Source: Erigeron canadensis (taxonomy: Eukaryota > Streptophyta > Magnoliopsida > Asterales > Asteraceae). From it: DNA of 64,000 bases. This document shows positions 37,195 to 49,113 of the stretch, one piece after another. The stretch is from positions 25,194,210 to 25,258,209 of the forward strand of contig NC_057761.1 of NCBI RefSeq assembly GCF_010389155.1. The letters are read 5' to 3'. The number at the start of each line of letters is the position of its first letter. Within the stretch, counting starts at the first letter, position 1. The notes beneath the pieces were generated by a model. The model saw only the letters and a list, made by a program, of their open reading frames with translations, did no database searches and was not told the origin of the DNA. A program made the translations under genes and the position numbers.

Positions 37195-37698
37195 TGTTGG
37201 TGTTACCCATTCAGCCTCACTACGGAGCTTACACGCAGACTATCTTAATCCGATAATTATGGAAAGGATATACATTCTCTTAATATGAAGATCTGCATTT
37301 ATCTCCGGTATAGTTAGTTACACGGATAACTACACATCTCCTCAAAAGAAGGAAACAAATCTATTCCAATAGGGTACGTTCTACTTTCGGTAAACAAGGG
37401 AAGGATTTGTATCTATCAAGAATCCTATATATTAGGAAAGAAGATCAGAACAAATCCCCTATTCCTGGAACAGATATACACGGCCCATGGAAACCCTACT
37501 TGGAGGACAAGATACATCCACCCTATAAATAGGGATGCGATATACAATAGAGATCATTCTCTCTACACTCACAATACACATACTACACATAGTTGGCGTA
37601 CAAAAGGTTCTCACACCTTACCAAAAGGGAATCGCCAACATACAACCAAAAACCCTCCCATTCCTCCTTTCTAGGCAACCGGATTGGCTGTACAAACA
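37195..37698 (+). repeat. 5' LTR of the Tat-like element
   Basis: A 504-bp repeat with a TATAAATA box at 37524-37531. Compared with the 3' LTR it lacks a short duplicated GGGTACGTT segment and shows only a handful of substitutions. Confidence 0.93.
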
Positions 37699-37777
37699 AT
37701 TGGCGCCATCTGCGAGACATTCTCCGAACAGCAAACTTGCAAAATTTTTGTTTTCCCAAACCCTAAAACCTAAAAGA

Positions 37778-40010
37778 ATGAGCGAGGAAGATAGGCCGCC
37801 ACCTGGTTTCGGGGGAGAAAGCATAGATCTAAACCGAAATCAAGGCGGCACACCAATTACACCTTCATTAGTAGGGGTGACACACGCCTCTACATCGGCT
37901 CAACCCCAGATCAACGATGCATATATACGACAAAACTATGCCAGCATACTAAGCACTCTAAGGCGTCTCCAAGACGCAGGAGAATTATCAGGAAAGGCAA
38001 TCAACTTCGATAAAGAATACGATGAGTATGATGGTGATACACCGCCAAGCGGAAGGCGTAGGCAATCACATGATCCTCGATCAAGAGTGCAAAGGCCCAA
38101 TAATCAGCCAAACAATGCAGCGGGATCACAAGATAATACTCAACACCCAAATAACCTGGGGTTAAACACCTAGGGACAAGTGAACCCTGGGTCAAACACC
38201 CAGGAACAAAGCAACCCCGGGTCCAACACCCAGGGACAAACCAACCTAGGCTCAAACAATCAAGGTGGCCATAAAATCTCCATCAGGAACAAATATCATT
38301 ACCTCCACTTTAACATCATTGTCTGATGAGGGATATATACTTCAAAATCATGACAACATCATCAATACCTTATATCACCTTCGCACGATCGGGGTGATAA
38401 CCGGAAGAATGATAAATTCCAATACAGCTTTCAATAGCCATGTCAAACCAATACCTGGAGGCAGAAACCCCAGGTTCTCAAAGCAATACCTGGAGGCAGA
38501 AACCCCAGGATCTTAACCCAATACTTGGAGGTAGAAACCCAGGTTCTCAAAGCAATACCTGGAGGCAGAAACCCCAGGATCTCAACCCAATACCTGGAGG
38601 CAGAAACCCCAGGATCTAAAAGCAATACCTGGAGGCAGAAACCCCAGGATCTTAACCCAATACTTGGAGGCAAAAATCCCAGGTTCTCAAAGCAATACCT
38701 GGAGGCAGAAACCCCAGGATCTCAACGCAATACCTGGAAGCAGAAACCCCAGGATCTCAACCCAATACCTGGAGGCAGAAACCCCAGGATCTCAAAGCAA
38801 TACCTGGAGGCAGAAACCCCAGGACCTTAACCCAATACCTGGAGGCAGAAACCCCAGGTTCTCAAAGCAATACGTGAAGGCAGAAACCCCATGATCTCAA
38901 CGCAATACCTGGAAGCAGAAACCCCAGGATCTAAAACCAATACCTGGAGGAAGAAACCCCAGGATCTTAAACCAATACCTGGAAGCGGAAACTCCAGGAT
39001 CCCAACACAATACCTGGAAGCAGATACCCCAGGATCTCAAACCAATATCCTGGGCACACAAAACCCAGGATGTACCACAACCCCCAGGGTGTCAGATTAA
39101 ATCAAGAAGAAGCGCACAACCAAGGCCAATCAAATACCTAGGTTTCCATATCACCCAGGTTATCAATATGGGTCTATACAACAACCCAATATTCACACAG
39201 CATACCCCTGGAGTCACAATTTGTACCCAGAACAATTTATCACGCCAAGACCATTCACCTTGAGCAAAACTTTGCGAAAATCCACATTTACATAATGGAT
39301 AAAAAGCTCCCCATTAACAGCAAACACGAAATACCCCTCCCACCTAGGGACATATACCGGGAAAGAACGATCCCGACGATTTTTTTTCAAGCTTTTGAAG
39401 GGGCAGCAGAAATGCAAAATTGGATTGAACCAGTGGCATGTAAGGAATTCAGAATGGGACTCATGAGCGATGCAAGAGAATGGCTATCAAACCTCCAGGA
39501 AGGATCTATAAACAGTTTTGATGATCTTAAATCAGAAATTTCAATCTCGCTTTAGCCAACACATGAAACAACAAGAGACTTCATCTAGCGATACACGAGT
39601 AAAACCCAGGGAATTCCAGGGATGCCAGAATCCCAAAGAATCTCTGGTTTAATACATGGAACTTGTCGAACGTTTGAACACAGCAAACAACAGGCACATC
39701 AAGAAACGAAAGAAGCAAATGGAGTAAAGGGAAAGACAACCAAGCCCATTATACTCTCCAATAGAAAGAATATAATCCAGCGACACTGCCAAAACATCAC
39801 GAAAGATACTGCTAACAGAGCAATAGGAAAGACATTTCCAGCACCACCTGACACAGGGCGTAGAAATAAAACCAAGTACTATGAATTCCACAAGATATAG
39901 GACATGATACAAATTCATGTTACCAACTGAAGAATAGATGAAACAATAAAGATTGGAAAGCTAGCACATCTAATCAGAGGAATTCGTCAAACAAAAAGGA
40001 TCCTGCACCC
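37778..40010 (+). pseudogene. Tat-like gag, fragmented
   Basis: The first piece, 37778-38173, reads MSEEDRPPPGFGGESIDLN and stops at a TAG (38171-38173). The TAG replaces a glutamine codon of a 30-bp repeat (NPGSNTQ-type, about 38150-38255). The next piece, 38265-38516, contains GYILQNHDNIINTLYHLR, a second version of the upstream AYIRQNYASILSTLRRLQ, so the N-terminal module is duplicated. A 35-bp minisatellite follows. The stretch 39295-39555 is the gag core (FFQAFEGAAEMQNWIEPVAC, SDAREWLSNLQEGSINSFDD). At 39600-40000 come SQRISGLIHGTCRT and, after stops, a decayed zinc-finger tail (KYYEFHK, GKLAHLIRGIRQ). A capsid role is known for the family; this copy cannot make a whole protein. Confidence 0.8.
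38447..39065 (+). repeat. 35-bp minisatellite in gag, about 17-18 copies
   Basis: The unit is CAATACCTGGAGGCAGAAAC plus CCCAGGATCTCAAAG, with AAAGC/ACCC alternation between neighbouring units. Because 35 is not a multiple of 3, all three forward frames are read in turn, and most stay open for tens of codons, giving a 35-residue protein repeat in each. Confidence 0.92.
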
Positions 40011-40156
40011 AGCAAGGACAAAGCATTTAAAGCTACCTAGGGAAGCATCCTTTTACAAAATAAGTTGAGGGAAGACAACCTATCACTCACAATATTGATC
40101 CATGTAACTCTCTCCAGCTTTATTTATAATTTCATTTTGCTTACATAGTTTTTTCT

Positions 40157-40437
40157 AAAGTGAAGAGGATAATAACCTCACACATATATAAAAAAGGTCG
40201 CCCTCGAGCACCATTTGCTAAGTGAAGAGGATAATAACCTCACACATATATAAAAAAAAGGTCGCCCTCGAGCACCATTTGCTAAGTGAAGAGGATCATA
40301 ACCTCACACATATATAAAAAAGGTCGCCCTCGAGCACCATTTGCTAAGTGAAGAGGATCATAACCTCACACATATATAAAAAAGGTCGCCCTCGAGCACC
40401 ATTTGCTAAGTGAAGAAGGATCGCAACCTCACACAAA
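40157..40437 (+). repeat. 62-bp tandem repeat, about 4.5 copies
   Basis: The unit starts AAGTGAAGAGGATAATAACC and contains AAAAGGTCGCCCTCGAGCAC. Copies differ mainly in A-run length and one base. It lies between the gag remnant and the 3' end of the antisense gene. Confidence 0.92.
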
Positions 40438-40577
40438 GCAATTACATTATGAGACGCCCAACAAACATGCATACAAACTGCAGTTACATAAGGGTTATAA
40501 ACATCACCAATGAACAAACATGGTGACACAAAAGGATTCTGAAACCCCGACTTACCTACACCCAGCAGTTGCCCAGA

Positions 40578-40667
40578 TCTTGTAATGGCTTAACTACAAG
40601 GTTTGGACAAACTTCGTGATAGGCTTAACATACGAAGTTGTTGGTGGGGGTAGAAAGGGTTAGGAGT
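40578..40667 (+). repeat. Direct repeat flanking the antisense gene, left copy
   Basis: CTTGTAATGGCTTAA, GGCTTAACATACGAAGTTGT and a following GGGTTAGGA match the segment at 43106-43198 in the same orientation. The antisense gene lies between the two copies. Confidence 0.75.
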
Positions 40668-40743
40668 TTCATCCACATACATAACATTGTTTAAAACATA
40701 CATACACCTACACACGTCCAAACAAAGCACAAAGCAAGTATAC

Positions 40744-42721
40744 CTAAGGACGAAGTTGTAAAAGCTCATCAGTGGAAGCGTCAGGCTTGGAACTTAACAC
40801 ATCAATAAAAGGAAATGCAGCCCGCTCCCACTCCATAGCAGCTGCAGCCACTTCCTCAGATGCACCAGGCTTATAATCTGCACGCTTGCTTAAATCAACA
40901 TGACCTTCCACAGCAAACTCTTCCAGAACTCTAGCCCCCTCCTCTTCACGAATGGTTGAGATACCACCACCAATGGACTGGCACACTTCACAACTACCCA
41001 ACTGTGTTTTACAAGCATATGGAACAAATTCGGTGATCAATCTCTTACGATCCAGCCTCAATGACTCTACCTGGGTGGTCAAAGAAGACAACTGCTCAAC
41101 ATATTCGGCAACTTTGGCTTGCAACTCAGCCTTCAATTTGGCATTCTCCTCAACTTTGGAAGACAAGTTACTACCCTGCAATACCAATGCATTCTCAGCT
41201 TCGCTCAATTTTCGCTTTAAATCAGCTACAACCTTCTGATCAGAAGAATTCAGTTTGGCCTCCAACATCTGAGCCATTTTTTGAAGACCTTCACTCTTCT
41301 CTTTCTCAAAAGCAAGATCTTTTAGAGAATCCCCATACCTTAACATCAGTTGCTGCACCATCAGATTATGAGCATCACTATCTTCACTCATAGATTTCAA
41401 GAATTCCAGCGGATTTTGAGCACAAGCATCCTCAACTGATTTTTTGGGAAGTGAAGAATGAAAAACCCACTCTGATTCATAGTATTCATGAGCTACAAAT
41501 AAAAACAATGGAAAACATCATTAAAAAAAAATAATAATAATAAGAAGAAGAAGAAGAAGAAAGAGGGAAACAGAAGAAGATGGCACTCAAGAAAGTATCT
41601 ACCATCTGAGGAGCCATCAGTAGTGGTACGCAGGTTCTTGGAAATTGGCTTGCCAACAATTCTTCCCCCTCGTGAAGCAGCATACACGTCACCCCCAGAC
41701 GGACTGTTACCTAGCTTTCCAGCAGTAACAACAGCAATTTTTGCCCTCTTTAGACGACCAGCAATTGTCGTATCAGACGGGACATCATCTTTCCTTTTAG
41801 AAACGTTCCCAGACACAGCCTTGATGTCAACAGTATTCACCGGGGTAGGAAGTCGACATGCAACTTCCCCGCTATCAGCAATAGTATCATTCTTACCCGC
41901 AGCAACAGAGGGTTCAACACGAGGAGCTCCAGATACCTCCTTGGCACCTTTCTTTACAAATTGCAAGTAAGACATATCTGCATATCAATATATTTTTAGT
42001 CTCGCTAGAAAACAAAAAGCAACAATATAAATAAACACCTACCATCAAACTTTTCCTCATCTTCAGCAATATTGTTTACAACCCCAGCCCTTAATAAAAT
42101 TCCTTCAGGATACAAATATACAGTCATCCCCTCCTTAAGCAATATATTGAATATTTCTCCAACATCCTTACGGGGAATACTATCAGTGAACCATCCTTTC
42201 TTACGAACCACAAGGTTTTCCCTCTCAACCAATGCATGGTAGTCATCAGGAATCAAACTATTTTGCATATATAAAAACTCATCCTTCCAATCACGGATAT
42301 CAACCCCACCCTTTACAATAAAATCCACTTTTGGCCTATTTGCTATCGTTATCCAGTCGCCAGCAGCGCACACATTATATATCTTTCGAAACAGGGACAC
42401 TGTGGGATTACAACCATGGGCTCGACATACAATTTCAAAACCCATAATACGGGCACACCCAAGTGGATGCATCATGGATATATGACAACCATAGTATTTC
42501 AAAATGTCAAGGAAAAATTTCGAAAAAGGGTATCTAACACTCCCATGAGTGAACATTTTAACATACACACCCACATAACCGGCAGGAGGATCCATCATTG
42601 TCTGATTCCGATTAGGCAATCGAAATGACTGACGACGGCCGGGAAAATACTTAGCAACAAACTCATTCAACACATCATCATCTACTAAGGAATGAGTATT
42701 GCGTATACCTCTCTTTGGCAT
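40744..42721 (-). CDS. Antisense retrotransposon gene, 'putative gypsy-type transposon' domain plus coiled coil
   Basis: Three minus-strand exons, 42721-42043, 41977-41603 and 41492-40744, join with consistent phase (one base carried at each junction) into 600 codons without a stop. Introns begin GT and end AG; intron 2 holds an (AAT)n/(AAG)n run. Residues about 10-220 (MPKRGIRNTHSLVDDDVLNE, PPAGYVGVYVKMFTHGSVRY, PFSKFFLDILKYYGCHISMM, ARIMGFEIVCRAHGCNPTVS) resemble the plant domain annotated as putative gypsy-type transposon or Transposase_28, from memory. A basic, low-complexity middle (NVSKRKDDV, GRLKRAKIAV) follows. The C-terminal third is a strong coiled coil with heptads (LKRKLSEAENALVLQ, NAKLKAELQAKVAEYVEQLS). 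Function is unknown; antisense accessory genes are reported in Tat-type elements. That it is intact while gag is shattered suggests recent activity or supply in trans. Confidence 0.82.
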
Positions 42722-43296
42722 TCTTGAAGAAAAATCAAAATATGGAAGAAAAAAGATTATTACCTCAAAGAAGACATGTAGAAGCAAGATCTTCTCGAAC
42801 TTTGCGGCACCGTCGTTACAATCAAAGAAAGATGAGAAAAAAGATATCTCTGGAAACAACAAAGAAGTGTGAGGAAGTAATCATGATCGGTGGCTTAAAT
42901 CTTGAACTCTCGAGACATGCACCCACTAATTACAAACCTACCAAACATTTACAAACTTCACCCCTCCACTTCAGGAAAACGACTATTTCACTACAACCTA
43001 TTGATACACTTACAAAGATAGCCCTCGAGCTTCTCTCAGTATTTCAAATACCTATAATATAACTTCTGAAACCTTTGTTCCCTTGCATTTCGACAGCTGA
43101 TCAAACCTTGTAATGGCTTAAATGACAAGACTTGATCAACCTTCGTGACAGGCTTAATATACGAAGTTGTTGAGGTGTAGGAGAGCAGGGTTAGGAATTA
43201 TCAAGACAAGGTGATACTCTGGCGAGCAAGAGCTATAGAGGTTCTTCGAGTTTAATTCAATGATCTTCGCGGATCCTTATATTAAACTGGGGGGCT
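42722..43296 (-). other. Upstream region of the antisense gene and pre-LTR segment
   Basis: About 575 bases lie between the antisense start codon and the 3' LTR. They should contain the antisense promoter (not identified), the right copy of the direct repeat at 43106-43198, and the polypurine tract at about 43287-43295. Confidence 0.5.
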
Positions 43297-43813
43297 TGTT
43301 GGTGTTACCCACCCAGCCTCACTACGGAGCCTACATGCAGACTTCCTTAATCCGATAATTATGGAAATGATATACATTCTCTCAATATGAAGATCTGCAT
43401 TTATCTCCGGTATAGTTAGTTACACGGATAACTACAAATCTCCTCAAAAGAGGGAAACAAATCTATTCCAATAGGGTACGTTTAAAAGGGTACGTTCTAC
43501 TTTCGGTAAACAAGGGAAGGATTTGTATCTATCAAGAATCCTATATATTAGGAAAGAAGATCAGAACGAATCCCCTATTCCCGGAAGAGATATACACGGC
43601 CCATGGAAACCCTACTTGGAGGACAAGATACATCCACCCTATAAATAGGGATGCGATATACAATAGAGATCATTCTCTCTACACTCACAATACACATACT
43701 ACACATAGTTGGCGTACAAAAGGTTCTCACACCTTAACAAAAGGGAATCGTCAACATACAACCAAAAACTCTCCATTCCTCCTTTCTAGGCAACCAGATT
43801 GGCTGTACAAACA
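43297..43813 (+). repeat. 3' LTR of the Tat-like element
   Basis: A 517-bp copy of 37195-37698, longer by a small duplication around 43478-43495 (GGGTACGTT twice). It is followed by AGTTT, the right target-site copy. Confidence 0.93.
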
Positions 43814-46042
43814 AGTTTATTTACTTTTAACTTCCGTAGAGCAATAACTTAGTTCCGTGTATAAATCACTAGGCCATATATATAGAGGAGAAACGTAACT
43901 TCAATATATACTAGTGGACTTCAATCTGGTTTCGACTTTCAAGTTTCAAGTCATCAACATTCTAATGCGTTAGGCGAAAATGTTCATCCCATAGTTGTCA
44001 GTCAAGTAGTATTTCATAGTTTCAAAATTCACTTTCGTTTGAAGATTCTTTTTTATGTGTTAGTTAAAATTCATCTAATATTTTTGCAATTGGAAAAAAT
44101 TAATGCTGAAAAAAAATTCATAGAGGTGAAACAACGTTAATATGATTTGTTCCGAAAATTTAATAAAATTTTATAAGATATATTTGTTTGATTATCAAAC
44201 GTCAAAAGGTTGACTACAATTATATTGTAGAATTAAGGTAAAATTTTTAGTTAATTGATTTTAAAGATACAGGTCATACCAACTATGTACTTGTTCATAA
44301 TGAAGACTTTTGTTTCGAATTCTATTTTTGTTTAATGAAAGCATCCGTGTTACGTGACAGTTTAGACAACTGACAAGGGAATGTTGATATTATTACTTGA
44401 GTGCTATTCAGTACAACTTGGTTTTTTTTATGGGTTTTAAGTTGTTTTTTATGGATGAATATTAAACACCACTTTTTACATTTTTTTTTTTTTTTTTACT
44501 TTTAGAAATCTTATAATCTCTCTACTAAATATATAAAATAAGAGATGATATAAAATAGCTTATGTGGCATTATCATTGAACTTATAAGTAGAATTTTTGT
44601 TTATTTGTGATAAATATATCACATTTAATTAATTCTAAGTTGGTAATATATGTGATAATATATTAATAATAATAATAATATTACGACTAACATCTCAATT
44701 CTTTAATATTTTAACATTAAATTAATTGTATATCAACAATCTCGATATAATTCTACATCATTAAATTAGTATATAGATATCGATAACTATACTAACAATT
44801 CTAGAATTATCCTATTAAAATAATAACAAATGACCATTGACCGGTATATCTCATTGCAAAACAGATAGATTTATTCTCATAGATCTCCAAAGTGTAATCA
44901 ATAAATTTCATGTAAGGTATGAAGAGGTTTAAAATTTTATTTTAAAAACCTAATCATAAAGCCATTTAAGGGTTTTTTTTTTTTTTCTTTTCTTCTTACT
45001 CTATTGATATAATCTAAGGGAAATACTTAATTTAATTTATTATTTAAGGATTTAATAATGAATAACAACTTTCAGATTTTAAACTTACTTATTTAAATTA
45101 TTATATTGGGTAATAATTACATACCAAATTATTTTAATCTTAAACTAAATATGATAAAAAAAAAAAAAAATCGGTAAAAGGCCGTCACCTCTTGTAAGAT
45201 TTTCTTTTTATCGAATAAAGTTTTGAAAAGCTTATTTTACCATATTTTTTGAGTTAATTTTGTTTATGTAATATTGAAGTTATGAGATTAAAACTTTTGT
45301 CATCTTTTCATGAGTTATTATCTCCATATCAAAGTATATCCTCAATTATTATATTTATATTTTAGCTAATAATTATCATCACTAAATTTTTTAACCGTAC
45401 GCTAATCTAGTTATTTTATAAACTGCACACTATTCTTTTAATTAAAGCTTGAAGATACTACTTTGAAATAATAATTAAAGGAGATTGATTAATAATTTCT
45501 GAAAAGCCTCCTAATTAATAGGATGATAACATGTATAAATTTAGGTTAAGATTAAAAAAAAATTAAATGAAATCTACTTATTACATTCATATGATTTTAA
45601 TAGGTTTTTTAAATTAATGTTTAAAAAAATTAATTATTTTTCATAATTAAATGAACAAGAACAACATATATTTCTAATTTACTATGTTAAGATAACCTGC
45701 CACCTATGCCAAAATCAGGGGTGCGTACTGGGTCGGTTTTGACAACTAAAACCATTGGGTTTTGGTTTTTTGGGTTTCAGTTTTTTTGGTTTGAGTCTAT
45801 TTCGGTTCGGTTTTTAACCAATTGTGGGTTTGAGCCAACTTGAACGAGAAACGTTTATAAGTTTATACTGTGTGATTACACTATAATTCAACAACTCTTC
45901 CAAACAACATAACGTTAAAGAACCCCTCACCTCCAATCTCTTTACTAGTATAATACTTCGTAAAATAAAGTGACGGGTCTTTTGAAATTTTGGGCTTAAA
46001 ACAACGTATGTCAGATATTCCGTTGCGAGTAATCCACACAAC
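43814..46042. other. Intergenic AT-rich DNA
   Basis: About 2.2 kb of very AT-rich sequence with many T-runs and no gene. A GGTTTTGGTTTTTTGGGTTT-rich stretch lies at about 45740-45815. Confidence 0.4.
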
Positions 46043-46347
46043 TCTATTCCCTTATAAAATAAAAGGGCTATTTTTATTTTAGATAATTTTACCTTTGAAT
46101 TACCACAATTGTCCTTGACTTTTTATATTTTACCCTTAATTCAAATGAATTAATTTACACTCTAAACCTTTATTTTAATAATTAATAATTTAAACTTTTA
46201 TCTTTTAAAAATTTTCACTATCACAATCATATCAATCTACACCACTTGAGACCGCCACCACCACCATTGATAGTACCATCAGCATCACCAACACCACTAT
46301 ACCGTCTTCCCCACCACCGCCGCAGCATTGTGCGGGTACCATGCTCG
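46043..46347 (+). mobile_element. Short non-autonomous Helitron (same family as 34250-34555)
   Basis: It shares TTTTCACTATCACAAT, CACCGCCACCACCA and the terminal GCAGCATTGTGCGGGTACCA then CTCG|T with the element at 34250. The 5' end is taken as TCTATTCCC at 46043 and is the less certain end. Confidence 0.5.
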
Positions 46348-48721
46348 TTTCAAAAAATTAAAGAGGTTAAACTGATACTCGTACTTGAAGTTAATGTATA
46401 GAACAAAAATAAGTAGGATCATCTTTTTCGTCCTCAACATGCTCCTGTTAAAAATAGATCTGAGCTTCTTTTCTCTTCTTTTATTATGACTTCAGAAATT
46501 TACTTCCAAATATACACACACATATACATATAACATAGAAATAAATATTAAAAAAAAAAAAAAGTAACGGTGTTGAGCATCAACGAAGATACCTCGAATC
46601 CTGAGCATGAACCAGCACCGTTTGGTGATGGTGAGGATGGGGCTTAGTTCAACGCCTACGCCAAATCCCAGCCATATCCCATGTTTTAATATATTTTAAG
46701 ATCGAAAATGTATTAACTGTAATATTTGATACAGGTATGCCATAAATATCTTCTAAACAAATTAGCCCATTAATCATGTCACTATCTTGATATTAAATCT
46801 CTATCTATAGATCCATCAAGTTTAAATATCTTCATTACTATTTCTATATGGGAACCAATTTTAATAAAGTTTTTCATAACAAACTTTTACTTTTGTATTA
46901 AACCTTCTCCTATTTATGCTTGTACTATCTTGGTTATGTTTGTGTGTGTGGGGGGTGGGGGGATCCTGATTCCCGGCCGTAACATATACTTGTATGGGCA
47001 TTAAATTTTGAGAATTATATATTATATAATATAAATTAGGAAAAACTAATCAGCCAAAGCTTCATGAGCTATAAGTTAATTAACTACTAATATATTATAT
47101 ATTTCTAATATTATGATTTTAAAGAATATATAGTTTTTTGTTTTAACATCAGTTATTATTTAAAAAAAATTTTGTTTATACGTTTGAATTCGCTAAGTGT
47201 TATAGACATTTTTATCTTGTTCGGCTGGGGCACTTAAATCTTTCGGGCAACCACGGTAACAAACTATAATAATTATAGATTAATATAAATACATATTTGT
47301 TTACATTAAAACTTTTGTGTCAACACTTCAATAGACTATAACTATAAAAAAAATCCGAAAAAAAAAATCGTGCATTGCTAAGAAAAAGAATACCTAGAAT
47401 ACACGTAAAACCAATCATAAAACTCTCAAATTATGTTAAACGAATTACTCGTATAATCTAACTTGACTTCTCTCATTTTATTAGCTAGTTAACTAGTTAA
47501 AGATAACACTAAATCAATGGGGCTCAGGAGATCTGACTGAGGCGATGTTGACTTAGAGATTTAGGATCGGATCTTGATTCATGTGGTTTTAAAATATTTA
47601 CTTCTTGAACGTGTGAGTATACGTGTTATCACTCTTTCATTAGAGATGTCATTCAATATACTTTTGACGAATTTTTAAATCCGATGGTGGAGCTCGTACG
47701 ACCAAGGCAATTTGGCTATCACACTCCATGACTTATCACACCTCCTATGACCTATCACCCCGCAACGCGCGAGTATTTGAGTATTTTCACTCGTTTTTAT
47801 GTAAGGGTTTTGCTTAGGGATTACTTTTTTGGTAAAAGTGATTCCTATATCTTATTGGGTTTTTTACCTACATCCCCCAAAAAGCTTTGCTAATTACATA
47901 TATACCTAAGTTATATTTAGATTAACAATTATCCCCATTCTTATCTCTTCTCATTATTAGGACTAATCTACCCTTTCCCTTCATTCTAGATTAATCGCCA
48001 AATTATCCCTCCAAAATAATCCCTTCATTTAGGTTTTTGAGTCTTCTTAAATACGCCCCTTACACTTTCGATCAATAAAAGGATTCAACAATTCGAACTT
48101 GCTTTCTAATCAAGTAAGTGTTTTTTAAGTAAACTCACTTCGTGCGTTGTTGTATATGTTTTTTAAATTTTGTAACATGGTAGTAGTTTCACAATTTTGA
48201 TTAATTTTATTGGTCATTATAGTGGTAGTAATAACTTTTTGATTTCACAATTTTTAATTATTTTCTTAGTCATCGTCCTTTTATGTTTGATATTGTCTCT
48301 TAACAGATTGTCTTGTACTTGTTATATCGAATTATTATATCCCAAATATGATGACTCACCAATAAGTAATTGTTACTCTTGTGATGGTGTCGATTTTTTT
48401 ATTTTAAGACGTGGTCTTGGAGATTTTTCAATTTCTCATACTACAAAGTTGTGAAAAAAATGTACGTGGACATTGGGTGAACTACTTTTGGGATGTTTAC
48501 TTTTTTTAATTGGATGATCCATTTGAATGTTGGTAGTTATGAATTGGATCTCATCTTGGATGGATGGTTTTTGGTGTTGAAAGGGTAAAATTGTCATAAA
48601 TTTAAATATTTTTAATATAATATATATGATTGGATAAAAATGTAAATTTATATGATAAAAATGAGGATATTTGTTAATTTAAATAGTAAAGTTTTTTGGA
48701 GGATGTATGTAATTCCCCCTG
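46348..48721. other. Intergenic AT-rich DNA with a possible Helitron 3' end
   Basis: No gene was supported. A TGTGTGTGGGGGGTGGGGGG run lies at 46941-46960. At about 47758-47790 the words CCCCGCAACGCGCGAG and, further on, CTCG|T resemble a decayed Helitron 3' end. The open frame at 48197-48454 is hydrophobic and AT-driven and is not accepted as a gene. Confidence 0.35.
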
Positions 48722-49111
48722 TCTATACTTCTATACTCTATACTATATTAATAAACAAACTACACTCCTCTTTTTTTAACTATTTATCTTCAAAATACTC
48801 AAAATACCCTTAACTTTTAACACATTTTTAACACACACACTAAATCTATCCAATATATCCCTAAAATATTTTACACCCATATTTATCCAAACTATCTCTC
48901 TTCTTTATTAATTAATTTAAATATTTCCACCTAATATCTCTATAATATTCTTAATAAAGTTATTTACAAAAGATACATCCCTTAACCATAAAATAACTAC
49001 ACTACCATTTACGTCAATTACTTTTAGATTAATAATCACATCGTTACCACCAACGCCACTAGCACCACCCGTTGCTGCCACTGCCGCAGCATTGCGCAGG
49101 TACCCATCTTG
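48722..49111 (+). mobile_element. Short Helitron, first of a head-to-tail pair
   Basis: It begins with TCTATACTTCTATACTCTAT- and TCTATACTATATTAATAAAC-type ends (the true start is ambiguous within about 15 bases). It finishes with CCGCAGCATTGCGCAGG and CTTG|T, a diverged CTRR end. Confidence 0.55.
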
Positions 49112-49113
49112 TA

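Larger units (their letters stand above)
37195..43813 (+). mobile_element. Tat-like Ty3/gypsy LTR retrotransposon, non-autonomous, with an antisense gene
   Basis: Direct LTRs at 37195-37698 and 43297-43813 begin TGTTGGTGTTACCC and end TACAAACA. They are nearly identical. Flanks AGTCT (37190-37194) and AGTTT (43814-43818) are a 5-bp duplication with one mismatch. The primer site TGGCGCCATCTG starts at about 37700, and a polypurine tract CTGGGGGGC lies just before the 3' LTR. The sense strand has gag fragments but no protease, reverse transcriptase, RNase H or integrase. The right half carries an intact three-exon gene on the opposite strand. Antisense genes of this kind are known from the Tat lineage; the lineage call also rests on the gag sequence. 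Confidence 0.88.

Noticed and set aside
38443..38673. Minus-strand open frame over the 35-bp minisatellite
   Set aside because: It exists only because the repeat unit lacks stops in this frame; no sign of a gene.
40157..40437. CRISPR-like look of the 62-bp tandem repeat
   Set aside because: Units are contiguous, with no unique spacers, and the window is plant nuclear DNA.
40952..41393. Plus-strand open frames opposite the antisense gene
   Set aside because: Shadows of the minus-strand coiled-coil exon, with no domain of their own.
47758..47790. Helitron-like CCGCAACGCGCG and CTCGT words
   Set aside because: Spacing is longer than usual and no 5' end was seen; mentioned only as possible.
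48197..48454. Hydrophobic open frame (+)
   Set aside because: Composition follows AT-rich DNA with T-runs; no family likeness and no splice partners.
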